Shown: piece after piece, positions 8,602-17,254 of the stretch
How positions within the stretch are numbered: position 1 is the first letter of the stretch
How the letters are laid out: the number at the start of each line of letters is the position of its first letter
Assembly (NCBI RefSeq): GCF_024296685.1
Contig: NZ_CP100763.1
Location: 1,364,001 to 1,428,000 of the forward strand
DNA length: 64,000 nt
From: Natrinema marinum
Lineage (GTDB): Archaea; Halobacteriota; Halobacteria; Halobacteriales; Natrialbaceae
Direction of reading: 5' to 3'
Position numbers and translations under genes: made by a program
The notes under the pieces: generated by a model
Databases searched by the model: none
Told to the model about the DNA's origin: nothing
The model's input: the letters and a program-made list of their open reading frames with translations, nothing else

Positions 8602-10155
8602 ATGTCACGGTGGCGAGACGACCGAGCGGTGACCGTCCAGATCGGGGCGGTGTTGCTTCTCGCCATCGTGTTCGCCGCACTCGCGCTGTATCAGGTCAAC
8701 GCCGTGCCAGCGGAGAACGGGGCGATCGAGAGCCAGCACAACGGAGCGGTTCAAAACGAGTTACAGGAGTTGCGAAACGCGATCCGGAACGTCGGCACCG
8801 ACGGCGGCTCAGCGTCCGTCTCCGTCACGCTCGGCACCCAGTACCCCTCCCGAACGTTTCTGACGAATCCGATCGATCCGACGGGGACGCTCGAGACGAC
8901 GGGCACGGCGAACGTGTCGATCGACAACGCGAGATTCGCGGGTGATTCGGGCGACTACGACGGCGATCCGTCGAACCTGACACAGGGGACTCACGCGACG
9001 ACCTCGCTCGTCTACCGGCCCGACTACAACGAGTATCGGAGCGCGCCGACGACTCGAATCGAACACGGTCTCGCGTACAACGAGTTCGAGAACGCGACGA
9101 TCCCGTTGACCGAGCAGGGACTGGTCAGCGACGGCACGGTCCGGCTCGTTCTCCTGAACGGCAGTCTCTCGAAGTCAAGACGCGGTGCGGTTTCGCTCGA
9201 CCCGGCGGTTCTCAGCGGTCCGAGCGACCCCGTTCCCATCGAGGACGACGGGAGTGGGAACATCACGCTGTCCGTCCCGACACACGCCCCCAGCGCGTGG
9301 AACGAAACGATCGGAACTGCGTTCGGTGACGGCGAATCGAACGCTCGAGTCGTGTCCTATGCGGCCGGAACGCTTCGAATTGAACTCGCTCAGCGAAGAG
9401 AGCCCTACGACCTTCGGGTGGCGCGCGTCGGCATCGGCGATTCTGATGACCCGAGCGACGAGTTCGACGTTCACCGGCGACAGGGGGGCAACGGGACCGG
9501 GGCGAGCCCAGCATACTACGTCGACTGGGGGGACCCGTCGGGTCAATCGAGCGTCGACGACGGCAACTGTAGCGCGGACTCCTGCGTCGTCACCGGTTCC
9601 TCGGTCGATCTGACGATGGAGACAGACGGCGTCGTCGACGGTGCGACCGTCGAGTACGCGGTGAGCGATCGAAGCGTGGGGACCGTTTCGCCGGCCGAAG
9701 GAACGACCGGCAGCGGCGGGACGCATACAACGACGTTCTCCGTTGATTCGAACGCCCAGGACGGGGACACGGTGACCGTCTACACCTCGAGCGGGAGCGA
9801 CGGCGACGCAATCGAGCTCGTGATCTCCCGGAGCGGGGCGGGCGGAGGCGGAGGTGGGTCCGGACCGTCGGTCGACTCGTTTACGACGCAGCAGCGACCC
9901 GGAAACAACGTCGGCATTCGGTACAGTTGGTCCGTCTCGTCGGCAGGAGCGGAGCTCGACACCGTCGTCGTCGAACTGTACAGGGACGGAACGTACATCG
10001 ACGAGAACCAGAGGGGTGTCAGCGGTCAAACTGCCAGTACGAACAACGCGGGGTTCAACAACCTCGGCAACGGACAGGAGTACACGCTCGAGTTGACCGT
10101 CACGGACGGTAACGGAGACAGCGCAACCGCAACTCGGACGCAAGTCGCCGGGTAA
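8602..10155 (+). CDS. Large type IV pilin-like surface protein
   Basis: This 517-residue protein has the haloarchaeal class III pilin signal. The short basic leader MSRWRDDRAVT is followed by an uncut hydrophobic helix (VQIGAVLLLAIVFAALALYQ, about residues 12-31), as in proteins processed by PibD and assembled into or near pili. The remaining roughly 480 residues are Ser/Thr/Asn-rich beta sequence with N-glycosylation sequons, a Gly-rich linker near residue 415, and two Ig-like stretches at the C-terminus (about 325-410 and 425-515). It is much longer than ordinary pilins (about 150 residues), so it is more likely a pilin-anchored adhesin-type protein. I chose ATG 8602 over an in-frame start at 8533 because the earlier part is unlike a signal. 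Confidence 0.8.
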   Translation: MSRWRDDRAVTVQIGAVLLLAIVFAALALYQVNAVPAENGAIESQHNGAVQNELQELRNAIRNVGTDGGSASVSVTLGTQYPSRTFLTNPIDPTGTLETTGTANVSIDNARFAGDSGDYDGDPSNLTQGTHATTSLVYRPDYNEYRSAPTTRIEHGLAYNEFENATIPLTEQGLVSDGTVRLVLLNGSLSKSRRGAVSLDPAVLSGPSDPVPIEDDGSGNITLSVPTHAPSAWNETIGTAFGDGESNARVVSYAAGTLRIELAQRREPYDLRVARVGIGDSDDPSDEFDVHRRQGGNGTGASPAYYVDWGDPSGQSSVDDGNCSADSCVVTGSSVDLTMETDGVVDGATVEYAVSDRSVGTVSPAEGTTGSGGTHTTTFSVDSNAQDGDTVTVYTSSGSDGDAIELVISRSGAGGGGGGSGPSVDSFTTQQRPGNNVGIRYSWSVSSAGAELDTVVVELYRDGTYIDENQRGVSGQTASTNNAGFNNLGNGQEYTLELTVTDGNGDSATATRTQVAG

Positions 10156-10278
10156 CACTCCGTTCGCCGACTCGACGGCACCTCTCCTCTCTGCTGCCCA
10201 GTGGTCCCATCGAGACGTTCGTTGATCGTCGAAACGGCGAACGACAATACCTTGTACTATCACCTGTATTGGAGAGGT

Positions 10279-11616
10279 ATGACTGCAGTCGGCATCGACG
10301 CCGTCGAGATCTGGACCGGTAATCTCAAACTCGATCTTCCGGGAACGTTCGCCCCGGAGAAAGGCGAAGACCCCGAAAAGTACACGAAAGGACTCGGCCT
10401 CAACGCCAGTTCGTTCCCCGACAGCTACGAGGACATCGTCACGATGGGTGCCAATGCCGCTCATCGTCTGATGGAGCGAAAAGGCCTCGAGCCCGACGAT
10501 ATCGGCCGGATCGACGTTGCGACCGAGAGCGCGTTCGACAACTCGAAACCGGTTTCGACGTACGTCGCCGGCTGTCTCGAGCAAGTCTACGACGGCGACT
10601 TTCATCACGCCAACAAGGGCGAGCGCAAGTTCGCCTGTATCGCGGGAACCCAGAGCTTAGACGACGCGTACAACTGGATCCGCGCGGGTCGCAATCGCGG
10701 CCGCTCGGCGCTGGTCATCGCGACCGATACCGCGCTCTACGCCCGCGGCGACGACGGTGAAGCGACCCAGGGGGCCGGTGCCGTCGCGATGCTCATCAGC
10801 GAGGACCCGAATCTGGTCGAACTCTCCGCCGAGCAGGGCTACGGCTCGGCCGACGAGACCGACTTCTTGAAGCCCAACCAGCAGTTCCCCTCGGTCGACG
10901 GCAAGCGCTCCGTCCAGGTCTACCTTGCGCGGATGCGCGAGGCCCTCGAGGACTTCGAGAGCGTCGCGGGCGAGGTCCACGAGGACGACTTCGTCTTCGC
11001 GCCGTTCCACACGCCGTTCCCCGGCATGGTCCGAAAGGCGGCGCTGCTGGCCTACCGTCACGTCATCCGCGACACGCCCATCGAAGACGATCTCGCCGAA
11101 GAGATCGGCCGCCAGCCCCGCCCCGAGGCGTTCGACGACGACGAGGCCTACCGCGAGGCGCTCCGGGAGTACATGGACGCGCTCAAGGGCACCGACCGCT
11201 ACGCCGAGTGGTACGACGCGACGATCGACCCGACGCTGACGATCTCCCGCGAAGTCGGCAACTGGTACACCGGCTCCGTTCACGTCGCCCGCGCGAGCGC
11301 GCTCAAACACGCCCTCGAGAACGACCGCGACCTGACCGGCGAGAAACTGCTCGTCGGCTCCTACGGCAGCGGCGCGCAGGCGGAGATCCACGCCGAGACG
11401 ATCCGGGAGGGCTGGGAGGACGAGATCGAGTCCCTGAACGTCGACGAGCAACTCGCCGACCGCTACGAGATGGCGTGGGAGGACTACGAGGAGATCCACG
11501 ACGCCCACAACCACGAGATGGACGTCGACGTCGAGGAGTTCACGACGCCCAGTGCGGAGTTCGTCTTCGACGGCTGGGGCCGGATGGGCGAGCGGAAGTA
11601 CCGATACGTCGAGTAG
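10279..11616 (+). CDS. hmgB: Hydroxymethylglutaryl-CoA synthase
   Basis: The enzyme condenses acetyl-CoA with acetoacetyl-CoA to HMG-CoA, the start of the mevalonate route to archaeal isoprenoid lipids. The 445-residue protein shows the thiolase-fold catalytic residues: Glu83 in ATESAFDNSKP, Cys120 in FACIAGTQSL, and the His of APFHTPFPGMV. The start at 10279 begins MTAVGIDAVEIWTG as in the family and is preceded by a purine-rich GGAGAGG; the earlier in-frame start at 10201 is unlikely. The last ten codons are duplicated about 105 bases downstream (see the repeat at 11689). Confidence 0.93.
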   Translation: MTAVGIDAVEIWTGNLKLDLPGTFAPEKGEDPEKYTKGLGLNASSFPDSYEDIVTMGANAAHRLMERKGLEPDDIGRIDVATESAFDNSKPVSTYVAGCLEQVYDGDFHHANKGERKFACIAGTQSLDDAYNWIRAGRNRGRSALVIATDTALYARGDDGEATQGAGAVAMLISEDPNLVELSAEQGYGSADETDFLKPNQQFPSVDGKRSVQVYLARMREALEDFESVAGEVHEDDFVFAPFHTPFPGMVRKAALLAYRHVIRDTPIEDDLAEEIGRQPRPEAFDDDEAYREALREYMDALKGTDRYAEWYDATIDPTLTISREVGNWYTGSVHVARASALKHALENDRDLTGEKLLVGSYGSGAQAEIHAETIREGWEDEIESLNVDEQLADRYEMAWEDYEEIHDAHNHEMDVDVEEFTTPSAEFVFDGWGRMGERKYRYVE

Positions 11617-11723
11617 CGGTTTGCGGGTTTTTAGTGGAGGTTTTTGCGAGCGAGCGCGCCAGCGCGAGCGAGTAAAAAGTCCGTCTGTATGAGCGAGCGG
11701 AAGTATCGGTACGTCGAGTAGCG
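11584..11723 (+). repeat. Duplicated 3' end of hmgB (two 35-base copies)
   Basis: The 35 bases at 11584-11618, which close the HMG-CoA synthase gene, recur at 11689-11723 with three differences. Two are synonymous (TAC/TAT and CGA/CGG) and one changes Gly to Ser, so the second copy still encodes MSERKYRYVE and a stop. Between the copies lie T5- and A5-flanked GAGCGAGC-rich bases at about 11641-11678, able to form a hairpin like a terminator. The second copy looks like the tail of a diverged allele left after gene replacement. Confidence 0.7.
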
Positions 11724-11763
11724 ATTAGACGGTCCCTACAGGTCGGTCGTATCAGTGGACTAA

Positions 11764-11770
11764 TTTATAG
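11764..11770 (+). promoter_or_regulatory. TATA box of the AI-2E family permease gene
   Basis: The box tttatag is centred about 23 bases before the ATG at 11790, with an AT-rich flank in GC-rich DNA, as expected for a leaderless transcript. Confidence 0.55.
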
Positions 11771-11789
11771 GGCGCTCGCAATACGGCAT

Positions 11790-12989
11790 ATGGCAGACCG
11801 CCCCAGTCCGCCGGACTGGCTCGTCGAACAGCCCGGACTGACAGTTCTCGCGCTGTTGAGCGGCATCTTAGCGCTGTTCGTCGTCTTACCGTACCTCCAG
11901 TACGTCCTCTTCGGCGTCGTTCTCGCGTACATTCTCATGCCCGTCCAGCGACGACTCGAGGCGTTCGTCAGACCGACGTTCGCAGCGGTCGGCGTCGTCA
12001 TCGGGACGTTACTCGTCGTGTTGCTCCCGCTCATCTACGTCGCCATCGTCGCCTTCGAGCAATCGCTCCGCGTCGTTCGCGCCATCAGGCAGGGTGAGAT
12101 CGATGTCGCGACGATCGAAGAAGTCCTGGCAACCAACGGGTACGCCGTCGATTTCGCCGAGCTGTACGCGGATAATCAGGGGCGGATCGCGACGGGGCTA
12201 CAAGGGCTCTCGACGGGCGCGATCGACATCGTCGGCGGCCTTCCGGGAATCTTCATCGGCTTGACCGTCACGCTGTTCGTCCTCTTCGCGCTGTTGCGCG
12301 ACGGCGAGCGCCTCGTCGCGTGGTTCCAGTGGGTGTTGCCGATCGAGGACGAGGTCTTAGAGGAACTCCGCGTTGGGTTAGACCGGCTCATGTGGGCATC
12401 GGTCGTCGGCAACGTCGCCGTCGCCGCCGTGCAGGCGGTGATGCTCGGCGTCGGCCTGGCGATCGCCGGCGTCCCCGCCGTGATCTTCCTCACCGTGGCG
12501 ACGTTCGTGCTCACCTTGCTCCCGCTGGTCGGTGCGTTCGGCGTCTGGATTCCGGTGGCGGTCTATCTCGTGGCAGTCGGTCGGCCCACCGCCGCGGCCG
12601 CGGTCACCGTCTACGGGCTGCTCGTCAGCTTCTCCGACTCGTACCTCCGCCCCGCGATGATCGGCCGGACGAGCGCGTTCAACTCCGCGATCGTCGTGGT
12701 CGGCATCTTCGGCGGGCTCGTCGTCTTCGGTGCCGTCGGGCTGTTCATCGGTCCCGTCGTCCTCGGCGGCGCGAAACTCACTCTCGACTGCTTCGCGCGC
12801 GAACACGTCGGCGAGCCGCCGGCCGATGCCGACCTCGAGGGGGCGGTGACCGATCCGGAGTCGACGGCCGACGCCGACGAGGCGGCGACCGAGACAGATA
12901 CTGACACGGAGTCGCCGTCCGACGCGGACAGCGAATCGGAGCCGACGGCCAACACCGATTCCGACACCGGTACTGGCTCGAAGGAGTGA
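11790..12989 (+). CDS. AI-2E family transporter (PerM/YdiK-like permease)
   Basis: This 399-residue membrane protein has the layout of the AI-2E/PerM exporter family: two or three N-terminal membrane helices (about 15-100), a soluble central part (about 100-145), then five more helices to about residue 335. The family exports small molecules or ions. AI-2 itself is not expected in archaea, and the family name does not fix a substrate. The tail from about 345 is a long Asp/Glu/Ser/Thr-rich repeat-like region (TDTDTES, SDADSESEP), probably unfolded and haloarchaea-specific. It is monocistronic with its own TATA box. Confidence 0.87.
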   Translation: MADRPSPPDWLVEQPGLTVLALLSGILALFVVLPYLQYVLFGVVLAYILMPVQRRLEAFVRPTFAAVGVVIGTLLVVLLPLIYVAIVAFEQSLRVVRAIRQGEIDVATIEEVLATNGYAVDFAELYADNQGRIATGLQGLSTGAIDIVGGLPGIFIGLTVTLFVLFALLRDGERLVAWFQWVLPIEDEVLEELRVGLDRLMWASVVGNVAVAAVQAVMLGVGLAIAGVPAVIFLTVATFVLTLLPLVGAFGVWIPVAVYLVAVGRPTAAAAVTVYGLLVSFSDSYLRPAMIGRTSAFNSAIVVVGIFGGLVVFGAVGLFIGPVVLGGAKLTLDCFAREHVGEPPADADLEGAVTDPESTADADEAATETDTDTESPSDADSESEPTANTDSDTGTGSKE

Positions 12990-13136
12990 CCGTCCGTCGG
13001 CTCGAGAGCGGAGTACCGAAACGAGTGCGTTCATAACCCCGTACCCGCTAGAGGCGTGTATCGTGTCTCGGATCGAACGCCGCGGTCGACGCGGGAGGGG
13101 ATCGAACGGACCGATCGACCGGGACCACGTCTAGTC

Positions 13137-14474
13137 ATGCACGGATCACACGCCACGGGGAGTCCGTACGCTCCCCACACGGAGGAGGACCGCACGGCGA
13201 TGCTCGAGGCGGTCGGCGCGGACACCGTCGAAGAACTCTTCGACATTCCGGCCGACGTTCGGTTCGACGGCCGCTTCGAGATCGACGCGCGAACGGAGCG
13301 GGAGACGCGCCGGCTGGTACGCTCGATGCTCGGTCGCAACGACGACCTGACCGAACTGCTCGGCCGGGGCCACTACGGCTACTACGTGCCGTCGGTCGTC
13401 GACCACCTCGCCGACCGATCGGAGTTTCTCACGTCCTACACGCAGTACCAGCCCGAGATTTCCCAGGGGTTCCTGCAGGCGCTGTTCGAGTACCAGTCGC
13501 TGTTGGTCGAGTTGACCGGTCTCGAGGTCGCCAACTGCTCGATGTACGATGCGGCGACGGCGCTTGGCGAGGCCGCCACGCTTGCCGACCGCGTCCGCGA
13601 CACGTCGGGCCATCGCGTGCTGGTCCCCGACTTGCTGCGCGAGGAGCGCCGGAGCACGCTCGAGAACTACGTCGCTGGCACCGACCTCGCCGTCGAAGCC
13701 TACCCGATGGACGACGGCAACGTCGATCTCGAGGGGCTCGAGGCTGTCCTCGACGAGGACGTCGTCATGTGTTACGCCGAGAACCCGACCGTCCGCGGGA
13801 CGATCGAGGAGAACCTGACGGCGGTCGGCGAGTTCGCCGACGACACCGACGCGCTGTTCGTGCTTGGCTCGGACCCCGTCGCGCTGTCCCTGCTCGAGCG
13901 CCCCGCCGACGTCGGTGCCGACGTGGTCGTCGGCGACGCCAGCGTTCTCGGCCTGCCGACGAGCTACGGGATGGGACTTGGCCTCTTTGCGACCCGCAAG
14001 GATTACCTTCGGCAGGTCCCCGGCCGACTGGTCGGGGCCAGCGAGGACGCGACCGACCGACGCGCGTTCACGCTCACCCTCCAGACGCGCGAACAGCACA
14101 TCCGCCGAGAGCGTGCGACGAGTAACATCTGTACGAATCAGGCGTGGGTCGCGCTCCGGACCGCGATGCACGCCGCCGCGCTCGGTCCGACCGGACTGGT
14201 CGACCTCGCGAACCGCGGCGTGACGCGCGCGGCGGCCCTCGCCGAGCGCGTCGACGACCTCGTCGGCGCGAAAGCGCCGGTTCACGACCGACACCACATC
14301 CGCGAGTTCGTCGCCCGCGTCGACCAGCCCGCTCGCGCCGTCGCCGACGACTTAGAGCGCCGCGGCTTCGCGGTTCACGTCGTCGGCGACCACGAGATAC
14401 AGGTCTGCGTCGCCGGCGTCCCCGACGAGCGACTCGATCGATTCGTCGATGTCCTCGCGGAGGTGGCGCGATGA
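13137..14474 (+). CDS. gcvPA: Glycine dehydrogenase (decarboxylating) subunit 1
   Basis: This is the N-terminal half of the split P protein, which with subunit 2 decarboxylates glycine on PLP and loads the aminomethyl group onto H protein. The 445 residues include the family motifs [24 protein letters not shown] and [11 protein letters not shown] chose ATG 13137 because the protein then starts with the family's short SPYAPHT segment; an in-frame ATG at 13056 would add an unrelated Arg-rich leader. Its stop overlaps the ATG of gcvPB (ATGA), so the two subunits are co-translated. Confidence 0.93.
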   Translation: MHGSHATGSPYAPHTEEDRTAMLEAVGADTVEELFDIPADVRFDGRFEIDARTERETRRLVRSMLGRNDDLTELLGRGHYGYYVPSVVDHLADRSEFLTSYTQYQPEISQGFLQALFEYQSLLVELTGLEVANCSMYDAATALGEAATLADRVRDTSGHRVLVPDLLREERRSTLENYVAGTDLAVEAYPMDDGNVDLEGLEAVLDEDVVMCYAENPTVRGTIEENLTAVGEFADDTDALFVLGSDPVALSLLERPADVGADVVVGDASVLGLPTSYGMGLGLFATRKDYLRQVPGRLVGASEDATDRRAFTLTLQTREQHIRRERATSNICTNQAWVALRTAMHAAALGPTGLVDLANRGVTRAAALAERVDDLVGAKAPVHDRHHIREFVARVDQPARAVADDLERRGFAVHVVGDHEIQVCVAGVPDERLDRFVDVLAEVAR

Positions 14475-16012
14475 CCGGTGACCGAACCGCGGACGGCGAC
14501 CCGCCGCTGTCGCGGTACGACCAGGCTCGCTACATCGAAAACGGCGAGTACGAGCCGCTGCTCTCGGAGAAAGATTTGACGCGGGTCGAGATCGGCGGCG
14601 GCAGCGACGGGGGAAGCGGTGACGGTAGTAACGGGAGCGAGAACGACGGCGACGGCGGCTCGCCGCTCCCCGACGACCTGACGCGGGACTCACTCGAGTT
14701 GCCCGAACTCTCCGAGCCCGAGCTCGCGCGCCACTACACGCGGCTCTCGCAGATGATCTACGGGATCGACAGCGGCCCCTACCCGCTCGGCTCGTGTACG
14801 ATGAAGTACAACCCAAGGTTCACCGAGGACGTGGCGGCGCTGCCGTCGGCGGCCGTCCACCCCGACCGCTCCGAGGAGTCGGTTCAGGGGACGCTCGAGC
14901 TCCTGTATCGGCTCCAGGACTACCTCGCTCGGATCGGCGGCATGGACGCGGTGACGCTCCAGCCGCCCGCCGGCGCGGCCGGCGAGTTCGTCGGCATCCG
15001 CGTCGCTGCGGCCTACCACGAGCACAACGGCGAGGGCCACCGCGACGAGGTCATCGTCCCCGAGAGCGCCCACGGGACGAACTTCGCGACCGCCGCGCTC
15101 GGCGGCTACGACGTGGTCTCCCTGCCCAGCGACGACGCGGGCCGGGTCGACCTCGAGGCGCTCGAGGCCGCCCTCTCGGAGAACACTGCGGCGCTGATGC
15201 TGACCAACCCGAACACGCTGGGGCTGTTCGAGCGCGATATCACCGAGATCGCCGAGATGGTCCACGACGTGGGCGGGCTGCTCTACTACGACGGAGCGAA
15301 CCTGAACGCGCTGCTCGGCCGCGCGCGGCCGGGCGACATGGGCTTCGACGTGATGCACTACAACGTCCACAAGACGTTCGCGACGCCCCACGGCGGCGGC
15401 GGGCCGGGAGCCGGGCCGGTCGGCGTCGTCGAGGAGTTGGCCCCGTTCCTGCCCGCACCGCGCGTCCGAGAACGCGAGGAGCGGTCGAACGCCGGCGAGG
15501 GGCTCTACGAACGCTTCGAGCCCGAACACACCATCGGCAAGGTCCACGGCTTTGACGGCAACTGGCTGGTGCTGATCAAGGCATTCGCCTACATCGCCCG
15601 GTTGGGCGACGAGGGGCTCGCGGACGCCAGTGCCTCCGCAGTGTTGAACGCGAACTACCTCGCCGAGGGGATCGAGTACGACGTGCCCTACGGCCCGTTC
15701 CACCACGAGTTCGTCGCCAGCGCCGGCGAACAGGACGCCGCAGACGTAGCCAAACGAATGCTCGACCACGGCGTCCACCCGCCGACGACCAAGTGGCCCG
15801 AGATCGTCCCCGAGGCCCTGATGACCGAGCCGACCGAGGTCGAGAGCAAGGCGACGCTCGATCGGCTCGCCGCCGCGTTCAACGCCGTCGCCGGCGAGGA
15901 CAGCGAGACGCTCGAGACCGCGCCGGAGCGAACGACCGCACGCCGGATCGACCAGACGAGCGCCGCGCGGAACCCGCGGCTTTCGTGGCAGGCGCTCGAG
16001 GACGACTCCTGA
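14471..16012 (+). CDS. gcvPB: Glycine dehydrogenase (decarboxylating) subunit 2
   Basis: This is the C-terminal half of the P protein and carries the PLP lysine. The 513 residues show [10 protein letters not shown], the cofactor region [12 protein letters not shown], and [18 protein letters not shown], in which Lys301 is the Schiff-base lysine. An unusual Gly/Ser/Asp-rich insert (about residues 42-62) separates the first 40 residues from the body; it is low-complexity and probably a loop. The start at 14471 is set by the ATGA overlap with gcvPA. The long open frame upstream of it is a shadow of gcvPA. Confidence 0.94.
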   Translation: MTGDRTADGDPPLSRYDQARYIENGEYEPLLSEKDLTRVEIGGGSDGGSGDGSNGSENDGDGGSPLPDDLTRDSLELPELSEPELARHYTRLSQMIYGIDSGPYPLGSCTMKYNPRFTEDVAALPSAAVHPDRSEESVQGTLELLYRLQDYLARIGGMDAVTLQPPAGAAGEFVGIRVAAAYHEHNGEGHRDEVIVPESAHGTNFATAALGGYDVVSLPSDDAGRVDLEALEAALSENTAALMLTNPNTLGLFERDITEIAEMVHDVGGLLYYDGANLNALLGRARPGDMGFDVMHYNVHKTFATPHGGGGPGAGPVGVVEELAPFLPAPRVREREERSNAGEGLYERFEPEHTIGKVHGFDGNWLVLIKAFAYIARLGDEGLADASASAVLNANYLAEGIEYDVPYGPFHHEFVASAGEQDAADVAKRMLDHGVHPPTTKWPEIVPEALMTEPTEVESKATLDRLAAAFNAVAGEDSETLETAPERTTARRIDQTSAARNPRLSWQALEDDS

Positions 16013-16050
16013 CGAAGCGGTCGGTAGAGAAAGTCGAATGCCGAACCCGG

Positions 16051-16227
16051 TTATGCGGCGCTCGAGTCGATGACGGTTCCGTTATCGCGGATCTGGACGA
16101 AACCGTAGTCGCAGTCGGGGCAGTGCCACTTGATCTTCTCGCCGAGGTGGAGTTCCGTGCTGGCGGCGCGGTAGAACGTCTTCTCGCCGCCGCAGTCGGG
16201 ACACTCGTGGTCGAGTTCCATGGCCAT
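16051..16227 (-). CDS. 58-residue two-CxxC zinc-ribbon micro-protein
   Basis: The protein has one four-cysteine zinc site (Cys9, Cys12, Cys36, Cys39 in HECPDCGG and HCPDCDYG) and nothing else. Small zinc-ribbon proteins of this type (DUF7838-like, from memory) are common in haloarchaea and several affect stress or biofilm traits; the role of this one is unknown. It lies between gcvPB (convergent) and the adenosyltransferase (divergent). The start ATG at 16225-16227 is followed by a second ATG two codons later, so the true start may be 6 bases downstream. Confidence 0.8.
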   Translation of the reverse strand: MAMELDHECPDCGGEKTFYRAASTELHLGEKIKWHCPDCDYGFVQIRDNGTVIDSSAA

Positions 16228-16364
16228 ACGCGGTGGTAGCGAACGGAGCGAGTTTAACGTACTGATTGCGGTGGCCGCGAGGTGGGGTTCGGTCGCCGTC
16301 GCCGACGACCGAGCGCGACTCGAGCGACGCGGAAGTTAAGTGAACGCCGTCCGTCGGTTCGGGC

Positions 16365-16898
16365 ATGTCGATCTACACCGGTCGCGGCGACGAGGGTGAG
16401 ACGGACCTCCGGGATATGACGCGCGTCTCGAAGGCCAGCGCGCGTATCGAGGCCTACGGTACTGTCGACGAACTCAACGCCCTCATCGGCACCGTCCGAC
16501 CGACCGACTACGACGATATCAACGACCGGCTGGCGGAGATCCAGAATCACCTCCACGTCGTTCAGGCCGACTTCGCGAACCCCGACCCCGACGAGGACGA
16601 CCCCGCGATCCGCGCCGACCACGTCGAAACCGTCGAGGACTGGATCGACAAGTACGACGAGGAACTCGAGCCGCTGACCTCCTTCATCCTGCCGACCGGG
16701 AGCGACCACGGGGCGGCGCTCCACCACGCCCGCACGGTCTGCCGGCGCGCCGAGCGCCGCGCCGTCGCGCTCGCCCGCGAGGAGGAGATCAACGAGGACG
16801 CGGTTCAGTACCTGAATCGGCTCTCTGACGGCCTGTTCACCCTCGCTCGCGTCGTCAACGCTCGAGACGGCGAACCCGAAGACGCCCCCGAGTACTAG
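16365..16898 (+). CDS. Cob(I)alamin adenosyltransferase, PduO type
   Basis: The enzyme transfers the adenosyl group of ATP to cob(I)alamin (or the corrinoid precursor) to make coenzyme B12. The 177-residue protein matches the PduO-type four-helix fold: an N-terminal TGRGDEGETDL, the ATP-site stretch SKASARIEAYGTVDELNALIG at about 22-42, and the late motifs FILPTGSD, ARTVCRRAERR and LNRLSDGLF. It stands alone between short intergenic spacers, so no operon context helps. Confidence 0.92.
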   Translation: MSIYTGRGDEGETDLRDMTRVSKASARIEAYGTVDELNALIGTVRPTDYDDINDRLAEIQNHLHVVQADFANPDPDEDDPAIRADHVETVEDWIDKYDEELEPLTSFILPTGSDHGAALHHARTVCRRAERRAVALAREEEINEDAVQYLNRLSDGLFTLARVVNARDGEPEDAPEY

Positions 16899-17020
16899 GG
16901 TCTCGTCGGCTCGAGCCGTGTTGCAGGCGGTCGACCGCGAAGCGTCTTCGCCGTCCTGTCCGCTGACCGGCTGCCGAAACACCTTTCATTTACTCCCTCG
17001 AGAGAGATTATTACTATCGG

Positions 17021-17170
17021 ATGTCCCCCCTGTTCATTTCGGGCGGGGTCGGTCTCTGGGAGTTGCTCGTACTGGTTCTGCTGCTCACGGTCACGTATGT
17101 CGTCCCGATACTGATCCTGCTGGCCCTCTACCGGGCGCTCAGGGGACCGAAACGCAGCGAGAGGGGATAG
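17021..17170 (+). CDS. 49-residue single-pass membrane protein
   Basis: This short frame encodes a protein with one long hydrophobic helix (about residues 12-40, LLVLVLLLTVTYVVPILILL) and a basic tail (RGPKRSERG). An AT-rich box (attattactat, 17008-17017) precedes the ATG closely. No family is recognised. The composition and promoter-like upstream suggest a real gene, but no homology can be claimed. Confidence 0.5.
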   Translation: MSPLFISGGVGLWELLVLVLLLTVTYVVPILILLALYRALRGPKRSERG

Positions 17171-17254
17171 ATGGTCGGCGGAGAACGGAGCCGATGCACG
17201 GTACGATATGGGTCGGCGTCCAGCCCGTCCCCCGACGCTTCGCCACTGAGGACC

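Noticed and set aside
11641-11680. GAGCGAGC-rich repeats that might be part of a CRISPR array
   Set aside because: No regular repeat-spacer pattern; the bases are short GA-rich hairpin sequences. No CRISPR array was seen in the window.
13056-13136. Upstream in-frame start for gcvPA
   Set aside because: The added 27 residues are Arg/Pro-rich and not seen in the family.
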